A stretch of 64,000 bases of DNA from Sporothrix humicola (GCA_021396245.1 WNYE01000012.1:248001-312000); one strand, 5' to 3'; positions 19,869 to 33,056 are shown, counted from the first letter of the stretch. Numbers and translations: made by a program. Notes: generated from the letters alone by a model not told the origin.

Positions 19869-22800
19869 ATGGCTCCGGCTCGTCGACGCGCTGCGGCGCG
19901 GAACGGGTCTTCTGCAAAGAGCCCCGATGTCGCAGAGACAGCCACCCCCGAATCAAACAACGAGGTCAGCCTCCCGCGCAGAGCGGCCGCTCCTCGGAAG
20001 CAACAACAAGCAGCAGCCAGCCGCAGCCGCGGCAAGAAGGCTGCCGAGTCAGAATCTGAGCTATCTGAGCTCGAGGACGAGGACGATGTCGAGGAAGAGG
20101 CAAATGCGGACGAGGCAGAAGACGATGAGGACGACGAGCAGCCAGCGGCAGGGCGGAAGGCGACCACAGCACAGGCCGAGGGCCCTCTGGTGCGCCTCCG
20201 CTTCAACGAGCCTTTGTCGTGGCGGCCAGGAAAGCCCATCCCGACCGAGGAGCTAATCCGCCGTCTCGAGACGCTCAGCCGCGAGCTGTCAGACCTCGAC
20301 CAGGAGACGTTCGACACCGAGTCTCTAGCCAAGGTTGCCAAGGAACTCGCGAGCCACAACCTCCTCAATCATAAGGACAAGGGTGTTAAGGCCTACGCCG
20401 CCGCCTGCCTCGTCGATATTCTCTGCCTCTGCGCCCCCAATGCGCCATTCACACAAACCCAGCTGAAGGTAGGATGCTTTCTCGGGGATTTTGATATTTG
20501 AACCAGGTGAAATGCGATGCTAACAAACATCAGGATGTCTTCGGTCTCTTCATCACATCCATCCTGCCCGCGCTGCAGGACCCCTCCAACACATACGATG
20601 CCCAGCACAAGTACGTTCTGCACTCGCTTGCCGAGGTCCGCAGTATCGTCCTCCTCAACGACCTCGACAACAGCGACGCCCTGCAGCTGCAGCTGTTCTC
20701 TTCTCTCTTCGACGCCATCTCCGCCCCTAAGAATGTCTCTGGCGGTCGCCTACCCACCGATGTTGAGCACGATATCAGCGACATTCTCATTAGCCTGATC
20801 GAAGAGGGCCCCAACGTGCCTCCCAAGGTCGTCGATGTTATCATGGCGCAGTTCCTCCGCGCTGCCGCGCCAGGCGCCCTTCGCGACAAGGGTGTGCCCG
20901 ACAAGGACGAGCTCGACCGCTACCAGTCTACGCTTCTTCTCAAGGAGGAACCTCCTGCCTACCAGATGGCCAAGCTCATTTGCCAGACGTGCGCAGACAA
21001 GATGACGCGCTCTGTCGCCCAGTACTTTAGCGATGTCATCATTGACTTTTCCGGCGTCGGCAATGGCAACGGCAAAGGTCCGTCTGGAAACAAGGGTGGA
21101 AAGGGCTCAGACGACGAGGACGATGAGGATGAGGGCGTGAACGGCCCGTCCGAGTCTGACCTGCGGGAGATGAAGAAGGCACATTTGCTTCTCCGCGAGC
21201 TGTGGAGAGCAGCACCGCAAGTGCTCAGCAACGTCGTGCCCCAGCTCGAGGCCGAGCTTTCTGCAGACAACGTCTACCTCCGGAAGTTGGCGTCCGAGAC
21301 GCTCGGTGATATGATCGCCGGCATTGGCGCTGCTGGGCCGCCGCCGTTGCCAGCCCTGGATCCTGCGGCATACCCTCCCCTAAGACTGGCCGACGAGCTT
21401 GCTGCACGTGCTTCAGACAGCATTCTCACCACGCCGACATCGCCCCATTCCTTCGCCCAGTCACATCCCCACGTGTACCAGAGCTTCATCAACCGCAAGA
21501 ACGACAAGTCGGCCCTGATCCGCACAGCCTGGGTGACGGCCGCCGGCTACATCCTGTCGACCTCGGCTGGTGGCATTGGCCTCAGCCGCGAGGAGGAGAA
21601 TGTCCTCGTTCTCGGCCTTGGCGACAAGCTCACAGACAGCGACGAAAAGGTCCGTCTGGCTGCCGTCAAGGCCATCGAGGCCTTCAACTTCCGCGACGTC
21701 ATCGCCAAGCTCGCTCCCCACGGCGGCGTCTCCAAGGAGGGCTCTGTGCTCTCCAACCTAGCCGACCGCTGCCGTGATCGCAAATCCCACGTCCGTATCG
21801 AGGCCATGGCATTGCTGGGCAAGCTGTGGGCTGCCGCAACCGGCGAGCTTGCTGCTGGCGATGAGTCTGTGATTGCCGCCCTTGGTGGCGTCCCAACGCG
21901 TATCTTCAACACCATCTATGCGAACGATCTGGAAATTAACCTCCTGGTCGATCGCATTGCCTATGAGTACCTCGTTCCGCTCTCATACCCAGCCGTCAAG
22001 AAGGCCCAGAAGGCCTCGAATGGAAAGGGCAGCCAGCAGCAGAAGTCCGCCGCTGGTGGCGGCATCGACGCTGATGCCATCCGTGCCGAGCGCATCCTGC
22101 TTCTCGTCCGCTCTCTGGATGTAGGCGCCAAACGTGCCTTCTTCTCCCTCCAGAGCCGGCAGCCCCAGTTCTCGAGCATTGTGGGCGGCTTCCTGAAGCA
22201 GTGCGAGGTCTACAACGGCGGCGTTGGTGAGGAAGGCAAGAAAGCCTCCCCGAGCTTGGAGAAGAGCATCCAGTACCTTTCACAGTTCTTCCCTGATGCC
22301 GCCAAGGTCCGTGCCGATCTCCAGCGCTTCGCCAAGCTCAACGACCGCCGCAGCTACCAGCTTGTGCGCTTCATCATCGGTCCAGAGTACGACTTCACGA
22401 CCATGTACCGCGCCATGAAGGAGCTTGTCAAAAAGGTCCAGGGCACCAACTCGAGCACCATCTTGGACACGCTGCTGCCTCTGCTGTACCGCTCTGGCTG
22501 CATCATGTTCAACCGCAGCCACCTGACCACGATCATGGAGTACTCCAAGGCCGGCCACGAGGACATGGCCGCGACCGCCAACGAGATGCTCAAGGAGGTG
22601 TCGCAGCGGAACCCGGGCCTGTTCAAGACCACGATTGGCGAGCTCTGCAAGGAGCTGTCACAGCAGGCACCCACCGAGACGCGTGAGAACGATCCTATCG
22701 TCATCGACTCACTCAAGGCCTGCTCGTCCTACGCCGCCAAGTACCCGACGGAGCTTCCCCGCGACCGCAAATATGTGCAGGCCTGGATCAACTTTGCCGT

Positions 22801-24655
22801 CTACGGCCGGCCAGAGAAGGCAGCCAAGTATGCCGTCAACATCCTGATGGCCACCAAGGACGAGAAGAGCATGGTGAGCGCGACCGAGCTGGCACAAAAG
22901 GTCACCAGGGACTTTACCTTTGACTCGCCGCGCTTCCTCAACAAGCTGGTCACGACCAGCCAGCTGGCCCGGTTTGCGCCGAGCGTGATCGCCGACTCTG
23001 AGGACGACCTGCGGAAAGAGGCCATGGACATTCTCCGCACCGTCCGCAGCTCGTCATCTGCCAGCGACCCCGACTGGGTCGACGACGCAGACTTGGACGA
23101 CGAGGGCAAGGCCAAGGTGCAGTGCCTCAAGTTCCTGGTGCAGCAGCTTCTCGGCACTAAGGATGTCGAGGAGGCTAAGAAGGATGGTAAGAACATTATC
23201 CGCTTCCTCATCAAGTTCATTGTCCAGGACGGCGAGGTCACCAAGACCAAAGACACGCCCAAGCACCACCGCTCGCGGCTCCGGCTGGCAGCAGCCCAGT
23301 CCATCCTCAAGATCTGCGCCAGCCGGCAGTTTGACGAGATTTTGTCGCCCTCCGACTTCAACACGCTCGCGCTTGTCACTCAGGACCCGCAGCCCCAGGT
23401 GCGCCGTGGCTTTATCGAGAAGCTGCAAAAGTACCTGGTGGTCAACAAACTGCGCCCGCGCTTCTACACGATCGTGTTCCTGGCCGCCTTTGAGCCCGTC
23501 ACAGAGTTCCGGAACCAGGTCGAGACGTGGATCCGCTCACGGACGCGCTACTTCCAGGAGGCCAAGCAGAACGTCCTCGAGGGCATCATTGCGCGCCTCA
23601 TCTCGCTGCTTGCCCACCATCCCGATTACAGCGCCGAGGCCGACGATCTTGTCGACCATGCCCGGTACATTATCTTTTTCCTGAGCAACGTCGCCACGGA
23701 ATCGAGCCTCGGCCTGATCACCAAGTACGCCGAGCGCGTCAAGCAGACTCTGGATGGCATCAATGCCGAAAACAGCGAGAACCTCTACGTTCTCTCGGAT
23801 CTCACGCAGGCCACGATTCGCAAGTTCCAGCAGCGCAAGGGCTGGATCTTTGAGTCGTACGCAAACAAGGTCGGTGTCCCGCAGGGTCTTTACTCGCCAT
23901 TGCCGTCGCACGATGTCGCCCTCGAGATTGCCCGCAAGCAGTACATTCCCGAGGGTGTGGAGGATCGCCTGGACGATCTCCTCAAGGCCGCCGAGAAGAA
24001 GAAGGTCAGTACCCCAACACACATGTTCTTATTTCGTTCCTTAATAGTCACTAACAATATGTAGAAGCGCAAGTCGGGTGATGACTACCACCTGCAGCAC
24101 GATGCCGCTCAGCACGCGGCCAAGCGGGCCAAGACCTCGTCATCGTCGCGGCCATCGGGTCAGTCACGTTCGGCGTCCAACAGCAAGCCGTCCTCTTCGG
24201 GCGGCGGCGCCTCGTCGGCGAAGAAGGCTGTTTCCACCTCGAAACCCAAGTCCTCCACCACCACCAGCGCTAAGCGCGTTGCCAAGCCGTCGGCCGCCCG
24301 GGCCAGGAAGACTTCTCCCTCGTTCCGTATTCCGGACTCGGAACGGCGTCGTAGTGGACGCTCGGCCGTGGCCCAGACCTCGTACATGGAGCGCGACTCG
24401 GACGAGGACGACGAGGAGATGCTGGATGGCGTGGCCGAATGGCAGTACCTCGGCAGCGAGGACGAGGAGGCCGGCACCAGCGCGACAAGAGCGCGGGACA
24501 GCGGCGGCCGGAGGCGGCAGAGCAAATCTGGTGGCGGCAGCGGCCGTGCCAGCAGTGGGGGCGGCGGCAACGACAGTAGCGTCTGGGGCCGGTCGCTGCG
24601 GCAAGCGTCGACCGACTCGGAGGCAGACGGTGGCGATAATGGCGACAGCGAGTAG
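19869..24655 (+). CDS. PDS5: Sister chromatid cohesion factor PDS5 (BimD/Spo76 family)
   Basis: Three exons (19869-20468, 20534-24004, 24065-24655) encode about 1,553 residues. Both introns have GCTAAC/ACTAAC branch points. The N-terminal tail is basic, then strongly acidic (SELSELEDEDDVEEE). The conserved Pds5 start follows (LRFNEPLSWRPGKPIP), then a long run of HEAT-type helical repeats including KGVKAYAAACLVDILCLCAP, HLLLRELWRAAPQVLSNVVP and DKSALIRTAWVTAAG. The C-terminus is low-complexity and basic, with an RRRSGRSAV motif and an acidic patch (ERDSDEDDEEM). The family binds cohesin (Scc1, Wapl, Eco1) and sets the loading, release and maintenance of sister-chromatid cohesion. The length is typical for filamentous fungi. 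Intron 1 falls between residues 200 and 201. Confidence 0.94.
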
Positions 24656-25762
24656 AGGGTACCTTTTTAAATAGTTGGTGTTTGTTTTTCTTTTCTTCCT
24701 CTTTTTCGATTCTCACTGTTGGCTGGGGATGGGATATCCGTTTTTCTCCCCGGGAATTTGTAACGAGGTGTTCTGCTTCCATTTTGTTTGCGTTTTTTTT
24801 GTTCTCCTTTCATTTTTATATCTTATATCTAGGGACTATGTGGGAATCTTTGTTCGGAGGGGCGGTGGAGGGACAAATGTCAAAGGGAAAATGTCACAAA
24901 CGAAGAAAGGAAAGAAACGCAGTGGGGGACGAGTCGAAAATAACCCCAAAGGGCGGCGAGCGTCTGTTTAATGTCGGTTTTCCTTTTTCATTGTTGTTTA
25001 TCTGTAGTTTCCTGCTTGACTATGATCAAAAAATTTAACATATGCTTAACTCTTCTGTCTCTGGTAATCCTGTTTTTCGTAACGTTCGTGAAGAGGTTAA
25101 ACTATGGTTGATTAAATATTCTTATTTTCTCGTAAAACAGGCAAACTTGTTATATCTATTGCATATTACTTTAAAATAAATGGAATGAGAAAAAAAAAAT
25201 CCCAAAAAGGTAAGGGCGGGGGTTGTTTGTAAAAAGAAAATAATCCAGATTCAAGATATATAAAAAAAAACATGAAAAACTAGACAATAATTATAGAAAC
25301 TTGTTGGAATGAAAATAAATGGCATAACACGAGAAACATGATACAGACATCCAGACATATAATCACCAAAGGAATATGTAAAATGGTATGGTTATATGGA
25401 TAGACGAGACTACCAGAGGAAATAAACGTGACAACTGAATAAGATATAAATGAAAAAGCGCCCCAATAATAAGAAAAAGTACAGATATAATAAGAAAGAC
25501 AAGAGAGACAAAAAATAGAGAAACGTTTGATTTTTTTGGTCAAAATCAGCATCAGCCCAACTCCAGCTTCCTCCAACCTGTATTATTGAAAATACCAGTA
25601 AGAAAAGATAAGAAAAGCAAAAAAAGGACACAAAAAAGGACAACGCGTAATGAGAATATCGAAAATTTAATACAAAAAATACAACAAAAAAGGCATGGCC
25701 GACAAAGTCACATCGACGCCTCATCAAAGCAACAACTTCCTCGGACTCTGGTACAAATCCCA
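24656..25762. other. Convergent AT-rich 3' region between PDS5 and SNF5
   Basis: A 1.1-kb AT-rich interval between converging stop codons, expected to hold both 3' UTRs. It contains several A- and T-runs. No plausible coding frame or RNA gene is seen. Confidence 0.65.
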
Positions 25763-28364
25763 CTAGCCGGCACCAGGTGTCGAGGTCTGTGACGGAGAGC
25801 CAGAAGAAGGGCCTGCCGGACCACCACCTGCACCGGGCGACGGCCGCTGCGGCGCTGAGATGGCGGAGGCAGCTGTTGGTGGTACAGATGGCGATGCCGA
25901 TCCGGCGGGTAGAGAGCTAGCCGGCGGCGGCAAGCCCTTGGCGGCAGCCTCCCGTGCCAGGCGCTGGTCGACCTTTTCTCTGTGGAAGCGGTTCTTAAGG
26001 TGGACCTCAAAGTTGCCGACTGTGGTTTCTGGGCCGGGAGTGTAGAGTTTGCCGGGACAGTCGTGGCACCGAATGCGCGGCAGGTACCAGAACTTGTAGT
26101 TTTCGAGGGGTTCGCCGGCGCTAGGTGCGGGCACCAGCTGCTCGTCCTTGTTGAAGACGCTGTAGCGCATGACGCCTTCAAACGAGTCGTGGGGATAATG
26201 GCGCTCACGAAGCCGCTGAAGCGATTCGAGAAGCCACCCTGGAGGAGGAGGCTGCAGAGGCATTAAAATTAGAATACATGTTATCATTTGAATAGACGGG
26301 CGTGTTTAAACTTACAGCTGGGGGAGCATCGGTTTCGGATGATGGGGGAGGCGGCGCAGGGAGGCGACCGAGATGGCCGTGTGGGACAGTCGGCCGTGTA
26401 GGCGCAAGCGCGTTCTTGCTGGAAGGTGTGGTTGGGGGCGGGCCCATGGAGTTGCTAGCAGAGCGCGGCTGTTGTGCTGCACTGCCAGGGGCGGAGGGTT
26501 GTAATTGCTGGTGACTTGACGAGGGTGTCTGAGAGCCAGACTCTGACGGTGCGGCGGCAGGTGGGACACTGGGAGCACTCCGTCTTGTCTTGATGTCGTG
26601 CAGCAGCTTCTTAAGGCGGTCCTTGTTGACCTTGAACGTGACCACGAGACGCGAAGGCGCCGCAGGCACGTCGTCGACAGAGTCTTCGCGCGGGTCGCGT
26701 GTGGCGCGCCGGCCGAGACGGCTTTCGTGGTGGTGGATGGTGCCGGCTTCGGGCGTCTCTGAGCGGCCAATGTTCGCCATACGTTGTTGGGCTGCAGATG
26801 CCGCGCCGCGGATGCCACGCGTACGCGCCGTACCCGTGAGCTGTGACATGGACGGCGAGTCGGGCGAGGAATCGTCGCTCTCGTCCGAGTCGGATTCGCC
26901 GTCGCGTCCGCCACGCCGACGACCAGCGCCAATAGGACCGGCCGCACGCTTGTAGAGTCGGCTCTCGTCGACGTCTGTTGCGGCACCAGGCAGCACTGAC
27001 GACACGATGAGTGTGCGAATGGTCCGCTGGCGGTCCTTGAGGTCGGGCAGGATGGGGCCGCCGCGCCGGTTGACGGACCGCTTCTGGCGGCGCTGCTCGC
27101 GCGAAAAGGTCAACTCGTTGCGCTCGAGTTCGGCTTCGCTGAGCTCGTACAGGTACGGCGCGTACTCCTTGGCCTGCTGCTGCGGCCGGAACACGACGGG
27201 GATGGGAGACGGGAGGAAGGCGGACACGAGATCGGGGTCTTCGATGGGGCGGCCGTCGAAGGGGTGGCCAACACTGTACAGGCCGCGCGTAAACAGCTGC
27301 GTCTGCTCGCGGATGCAGTGTGCAATGGCCGTCGTAAACTCGCCCGACAAAGACAGATCGCGTGACATGCTGGCGGCAAACTCCTCGGGCGAGTTCATCG
27401 GGTTGTTGATTTCCCACTCGAACTGGTCAACAAGCGTGTGCTGGCCAATTGTGATGTTGAGCTTGATCAGCACGCGCATCTCGTCGTTCTTGTAGGCGGA
27501 GTAGGGGAGCTCGGGGTCGAGCGCATCCTCGTCGGAGTAGACAAGCGGGTAGAAGTCGCCGAGCTGCTCCTGGATCTGCTGGAAGACCTGCTCGTACACA
27601 TGGTTCGAGATAGGCGGCTTCAGGCCCAGATCCTCCATCAGCTGCGTCGTAAACAGCTCTGGCGGGACCAGGCGGTCGTGCAGGTTCCAGGTGAACGTGT
27701 CGCGCAGCTTGACCTTGTCCCACTCGACGTCGAGGCGGATGGGCACCAGTTCTTCGTGCTGCTCGGCCTGCTGGGCCATGTCTTTGCGGTTGTATTTGAG
27801 CGGCGGCGTCGTGCGCTTGCCGGGCCGCATCTTCTGCACGGGGTACAGAATGCGCGACGGGCCGTTGACTTCTGTGTAGCCATTGCCCAGGCCGACATAG
27901 CCCTCGCCGTAGATGTGGCGTGCGGGGAAGACCTGGCGGTATTCGGTGCGGACTTTGCGATAGTCATCGGCGTACATGTGCAGATTCCGAAAGTCTTTTT
28001 GCATCTGCATCTGTGCCGCCTGCAGCGCGGCCGAGTGCAGGCCGTCGTGTGTCAGATACCGCTCGACAAGCACCTGGTTGTACGCATCCTTGTCGCGGCC
28101 GGCAGCCTTTTTGGCGGCCAATGGCGCGCCGGAAGACGAACGGGCCGGAGACTCGGCGCCGGAAGCCGACTTGGATTTTCCATCGGCAGCACCCGGCGCG
28201 TCGGCGGCATTCGATGCATTCTTGTCGTCTGAGGCCGTTTGAGAAGAGGGAGGGGGAGGAGATGTCGATGTGGATGGAGCGGGCGCGGATTGTGACGGCG
28301 TCGACGCGACTCCTGATGGGAACGCGGCTGAAGGCGGCGCTGAAGCCGCCGGGGGGGCCGACAT
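25763..28364 (-). CDS. SNF5: SWI/SNF chromatin-remodelling subunit SNF5 (SMARCB1/INI1 family)
   Basis: Two exons are clear: 28364-26316 and 26251-25763, with a GTAAGT donor and a CTGCAG acceptor, phase 0. From the first in-frame ATG (28362-28364) the product is about 845 residues. The frame stays open another 67 codons upstream without an ATG, so the true start is uncertain. After an Ala/Pro/Ser-rich N-terminus come a family block (YNQVLVERYLTHDGLHSAAL), then the SNF5 homology domain with two tandem repeats: LVPIRLDVEWDKVKLRDTF and VLIKLNITIGQHTLVDQFEW, the latter followed by NPMNSPEEFA. Exon 2 carries the fungal C-terminal block (WLLESLQRLRERHYPHDSFE, then IRCHDCPGKLYTPGP). The protein is a core subunit of SWI/SNF-type remodellers and contacts the nucleosome acidic patch. 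It is head-to-head with the PA2G4-type gene. Confidence 0.92.
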
Positions 28365-28567
28365 TGGCGCGGAGGGAAGGTGTCGTCGCCTTTCAGCGGC
28401 GACGGCGGCCCCAGAGTCGATATCCGCGGCTGGAGGAGGGTCAGAGGGACACGGGAGGGATGGGGCGCCGTGGCGATGATGGAGGGCGAAGGCGTGTGGA
28501 TGGCGGGCGTCGGGATCGCGAAATGGGGGTTTTGCTTCTGTTGATGGGACTCGTGGAAAAGGCACAC
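28365..28567 (-). other. Unresolved 5' coding part of SNF5 with two open frames
   Basis: The SNF5 frame continues upstream without an ATG to an acceptor-like TTTTTACAG ending just before 28567. A second frame over the same bases reads SHQQKQNPHFAIPTPAIHTP and looks more protein-like in this part. A further exon upstream of 28567 is therefore likely, with the join between the two frames unresolved. Confidence 0.4.
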
Positions 28568-29262
28568 TGTAAAAAGAGGAATCGCGGTTCTGCGGTCGTT
28601 TCTTTCTCCTGGCGTGGCAGCAGCGAATCAGGGGGTTGGGGCCTGTGCCTGTGGGTCAAAAAGGAGGCATGTACTGATACTTTGTGGTGCGTATATTTTG
28701 GTTGTGGACGACTGCTGCTTTTGTACTAGTACATCTTCCATGACTGGTTGCTGAATGATAGCCAGGTACTTGTGTTTTGATAGGCTTCTTGCGCCATTCG
28801 TATGTCACAGTCTAACAACACCCACTTAAGCACCGATCGCGACTGCCCAGAAGCATCGCAGACCAAGCTTTGCTGCTTGAGAGAGACAGAGATTTTTAGT
28901 CCCCGCTACTGCCAATATGCACCAAATACACAGCAGCTGCGATGGGCTGTATTACACAGCAGGTGCACATGCACAATTGCGCCCAGCGCACCAGGGCTTT
29001 TTACACAGGAAAGAGCACAAAACAGGAATAACCCCCCGCCAAAAACCTCGAACGGCGGCCCGCAGCATTGGGCCTTTGTTCCCCTCCATCGCCGCCTTCC
29101 TCAGCGCATTGTTTTTGCTGCCATTGTTTTCCCCTCCTTTTCCCTTCTCTCTTTACATCGACGTAAAAAGCTACCGCAAGCTTTTCCTCGTTGTTTATTG
29201 ATTTTTTAACCACCATCCCTCCACCTCAACAACACATCCGGCACCGACCGAAAACCGCAAAA
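28568..29262. other. Divergent promoter between SNF5 and the PA2G4-type gene
   Basis: About 700 bases separate the two genes. The part next to 28567 may contain a small first SNF5 exon. The part next to 29263 is pyrimidine-rich, as expected for the leader of the + strand gene. Confidence 0.55.
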
Positions 29263-30952
29263 ATGGCGACCGAAAGCAAGGAAGTCGGTTAGTATTTTTC
29301 TTTTGCACCCCGGAAGCTCTGGCGAGCTCGATTGGCAAGGCTTGGAGTTGGGCGTACGACACGAGATCGAAGCTTTTGGCACTGCTGGCATCTGGCGTTT
29401 TCCAGCTGGAGCGTGGCGGACGTCGCGTGCTGTCTCGACACACGGCGGGATGTCGACTGGTGGGCCGCCTATCGTGCAGATATTGACCAACATATGTTGG
29501 GAAAACGTTTCTCGACTCTGGGCTGGCCGTTGAATTTTTTGTGGCATTTTTATGTTGCTGTTGTTGGTCCATGATGCCATCTTCAAAGATCACGACGCTA
29601 ACGTCATATTTTTTTCACCCGATGACAGACTACACCCTCAACAACCCCGACACGCTGACCAAGTACAAGTCGGCTGCCCAGATCTCCGAGAAGGTCCTGG
29701 CTGCTGTCTCGTCTCTCTGCGTTGCTGGCGCCAAGATTGTCGACATCTGCGAGCAGGGCGACAAGCTGATCGAGGAGGAGCTGGCTAAGGTCTACAGAGG
29801 CAAGAAGATTAACAAGGGTATGTCAACATCCGCGGCGATACAAATTCGGAAGAAAGAAGTATGGCAAAATTTTTGTGCTAATATATTCTCCCCACAGGCT
29901 TCTCGCACCCCACGACCGTCTCTCCCAGCTCGTACATCACCCCCTACACCCCGCTGAGATCCGACGAGGCTGAGGCTGCCGTCGAGCTCCAGGCCGGTGA
30001 GGCTGTCAAGATCCAGCTCGGTGCCCAGATCGATGGCTTCGGTTCGATTGTCTGCAACACTGTCCTCGTCCCCGCTGAGGGCGAGGCTGCCGATGGCGTC
30101 GTCTCTGGCCGCCCGGCCGACCTGATCCTGGCCACATACTTTGCCAACGAGCTGCTGCTCCGCCTCATGCTCCCCGCTGGCGTTCTGGCCTCGGGCACCG
30201 ACGAGGAGAAGGCCAAGGCTGCCGCCGCCAAGCCCATCACCCAGAGCAAGATTAACTCTCTGCTCGACAAGATCGCCAAGACGTACGAGGTCAACCAGGT
30301 CGAGAACACCACCTCGTGGCTGTTTGAGCACAACGAGATCGAGGGCGAGAAGAAGATCATCCTGTCCCCCAGCGAAGGCTCCAAGGGTGAGGGCAGCCCC
30401 GCCGTCGGCGAGGTTTGGGGTGTCGAGGTCGGCATGAGCCTGGGCGCCGGCAAGGTTAAGACTCTGGAGCAGCGCTCCACCCTGCACCGCCGCACCATCC
30501 AGACCTACGGCCTGAAGCGCCCGACGTCGCGCAAGATCTACTCCGAGGTTCAGAAGAAGTTCGGCCTCTTCCCCTTCTCTCTGCGCCAGCTGGACGACGA
30601 GCGCGATGCCAAGTCTGGTGTCGTTGAGTGTGTCCGCGGCAACGTCTTCCGCCAGTACGAGCTGGTCGGCGACAAGGACAACGCCCCCGTTGCCCGTCTG
30701 CTGACGACCATTGCCATCACCAAGAACGGCATCCAGAAGCTGGGCAGCGCCCCCGCCCTGGACCTGAGCAAGTACCAGACGGACAAGAAGATCACCGACG
30801 AGGAGATCCTCAAGATCCTCGAGCAGCCCCTGGCGAGAAACACCGGCTCCAAGAGCAAGAACAAGAAGAAGAAGAAGAAGCCCGCCAAGAAGGCTGCCGC
30901 CAAGGCCGAGGAGGACGATGAGGAGGAGGACAGCGACGAGGATAGCGAGTAA
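29263..30952 (+). CDS. PA2G4: PA2G4/EBP1-type proliferation-associated protein (inactive methionine aminopeptidase fold)
   Basis: Three exons (29263-29287, 29629-29817, 29898-30952) encode about 422 residues. The first exon is only 25 bases and its intron is 341 bases with a GTTAGT donor. The second intron has GTATGT and CCACAG. The fold of type 2 methionine aminopeptidases is visible: YTLNNPDTLTKYKSAAQISE, GFSHPTTVSPSSYITPY, and VKIQLGAQIDGFGSIV where the catalytic enzymes carry metal-binding aspartates. Here the first is Gln and the second is absent, so the protein should be catalytically dead. It ends in a Lys-rich stretch (SKNKKKKKKPAKKAAAKAE) and an acidic tail. Family members (human EBP1, fission yeast Cdb4) bind ribosomes, rRNA and structured RNA or DNA, and act in ribosome biogenesis and growth control. 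Very GC-rich, biased codon use suggests high expression. Confidence 0.92.
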
Positions 30953-31082
30953 ACTTGCCGTCTTTAGAGCTTGACCCCCTTTGTCTTCGTCTTCACTTGG
31001 ATCATGACTCCTTTTTGGGCTAGTTTTTACTGTGCGTGTGTATAAGTGCATAAACATTTCGATGTAGGCTATGAAAAATCAA

Positions 31083-31088
31083 AATAAA
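31083..31088 (+). promoter_or_regulatory. Candidate polyadenylation signal
   Basis: AATAAA about 130 bases after the stop codon of the PA2G4-type gene in AT-rich sequence. The distance suits a fungal 3' UTR, although fungi use this signal loosely. Confidence 0.35.
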
Positions 31089-33056
31089 AAAGGACTGGGT
31101 TGGGGTCATGGCATGTTGCAGGCATTTAAAATAAAATAAAATCAAAAAATCAAAAACTAAAATGGCACTGTATTATCTGAATATGATTATGGTGACACAA
31201 GCCTTTGTTGTTGAACCTGTAGTGAATCAAGGACGCACAGATTCAAGTGACGTCCCGGATGAAACGGGCAGGCAAATGGTGAATAATCGAGCACTCCCAG
31301 TGGATGCGTGGAACAGGGGCGCCGAGGTGCATTTTTGATTGACATGGGCCACAGTAGAACGAACAGGCACATGTACGAGAAGCACTCCGATAAATCCTCA
31401 AGGGTAACAGAATCGCACATTTTTTAGACGAAGCAAAATCAAATGGCTTGATAGATTTTTACCATATAGCAGGCTAAAAAAATCAAAGTGATTGCAGTGG
31501 TGAGATGACGATGATAGAAAGTCAATAGAATGACGAGGACCTATGTCACCTGAGCCTGTACCGGACTCGCACCTGACCAATATGTGAAGAGATGATGAAA
31601 GGGTGGATGGCAGACACAAAAAATAATGGCGTTGCAGACAAAGGACGCAACACGTGAAGAAGTGCAAGACAGTAACGCCTCCTCTACGTAATCGCCTAGT
31701 ATCGTACATAGTACGGACCACTGCCAGTCGATCCGAAAAGGAGGGGAGGTCGGGCCAAAAACAGGACACCAGATTATGATTAAAACTCCTGGGCACAGGG
31801 TTATGTATCGATAACATCAACTTGCATCATTCTATGGAATAAAACTGTCTGAGATAATTGTGTGCGTGGAAAGTCACGGGGTAAGTCTGATAAAATGTTA
31901 AGGAGGCATAATGATGCCGATAAAGAATATCTTGGGCAGGTACGATACATGCTACGACCGAAAAGAAAGGCTGCCGAAGTAGAAGGAGTTGAAGGAAGGA
32001 GCAAATCATTATGGTATGCACATTGCTGGAAGCCCCGATCGTTTCGCGTGGAAGGGGATACTGCAGGCCGAGAGAGGGTCTGGAGCACGAAATGCCCAGG
32101 ATCTTGCACTTTGTTGGCCGCCCCTTTCTCCTTCCCTTTGGACAAAATAAACCACATTCAACAGAACAAAGGGCAGGAGTAGGAAAATAAAAGAGGAAAC
32201 AGCATAGTGCCACCTTCTTATTTGCTTCTATCCGGTTGAACCAAACGATGCTATATTTGCAGCCAAAGATGGAAGGAACACGGCCGCCGAGGGCCAGGAA
32301 GGTGACCAGAAAGATAGGTGGAAAAAGAAAATCAAATTGCGCGCAAAAGGGCGACGCAAAATGGGCGAGATGCACGCCGCATGGCACGGCTGTTCGGGTG
32401 GAATGGAGGGAGGCATGTCTTTGCACGTCTTTTTTCGTGCTGTTCGTGCACTTTGTGCATGCTGCCCTTCATGTGGGCTGCAATCTCTCTTGCTCCCCTT
32501 TTTTCACCCTTTCGTCGGGCCTTCCCTCAGTATTTACTTTTTGCCCATCGTCTCAGGCAGAATAGGGGGCCGTGTTAGACGGCAGTCGCCATACTGTGTC
32601 AATTCAGGGAAGCTACGAGGGAATTGAAATTCATGAGATGGAAGCAAAAAAATCAAAATGGGAAGCCACGATATCATGGAATATGGAAGGAACGACACAC
32701 AGAACAAAGTGGAAAGAGGAAAGGGAAAGGGCCGGCCAAGGAGCGAGGGGGAAAAGGGGAGACGACGAGGGCCAGAGACGCAAATAAGCCGCTGCATGAG
32801 GCAAGAGCGATGGGAGGCAGTAATGCAAGGTCTTAACACAGCTATCTGGCGGACGTATTACTGACTAGCCACCGACTAGTGCGACCAGCTCCCAGCACCC
32901 TCGCCCCCCGTAGTGCGCCACGTTATCCGCTGTAAATGGGCCCAACAGTGCTCTGCCCAGGCTACCAGGCTGCTCCCTTTCTGGGACGCCCATTTTCTTT
33001 TCGTGCTTGGCCGTTCCATCTACCTTCTTCCTCCACTTCCTCACGATTGCCGCAAA

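Noticed and set aside
29792..31057. A 421-codon minus-strand frame opposite the PA2G4-type gene
   Set aside because: It is a Leu/Gly/Asp/Ala-rich shadow of a highly biased coding strand. The + frame has clear family motifs.
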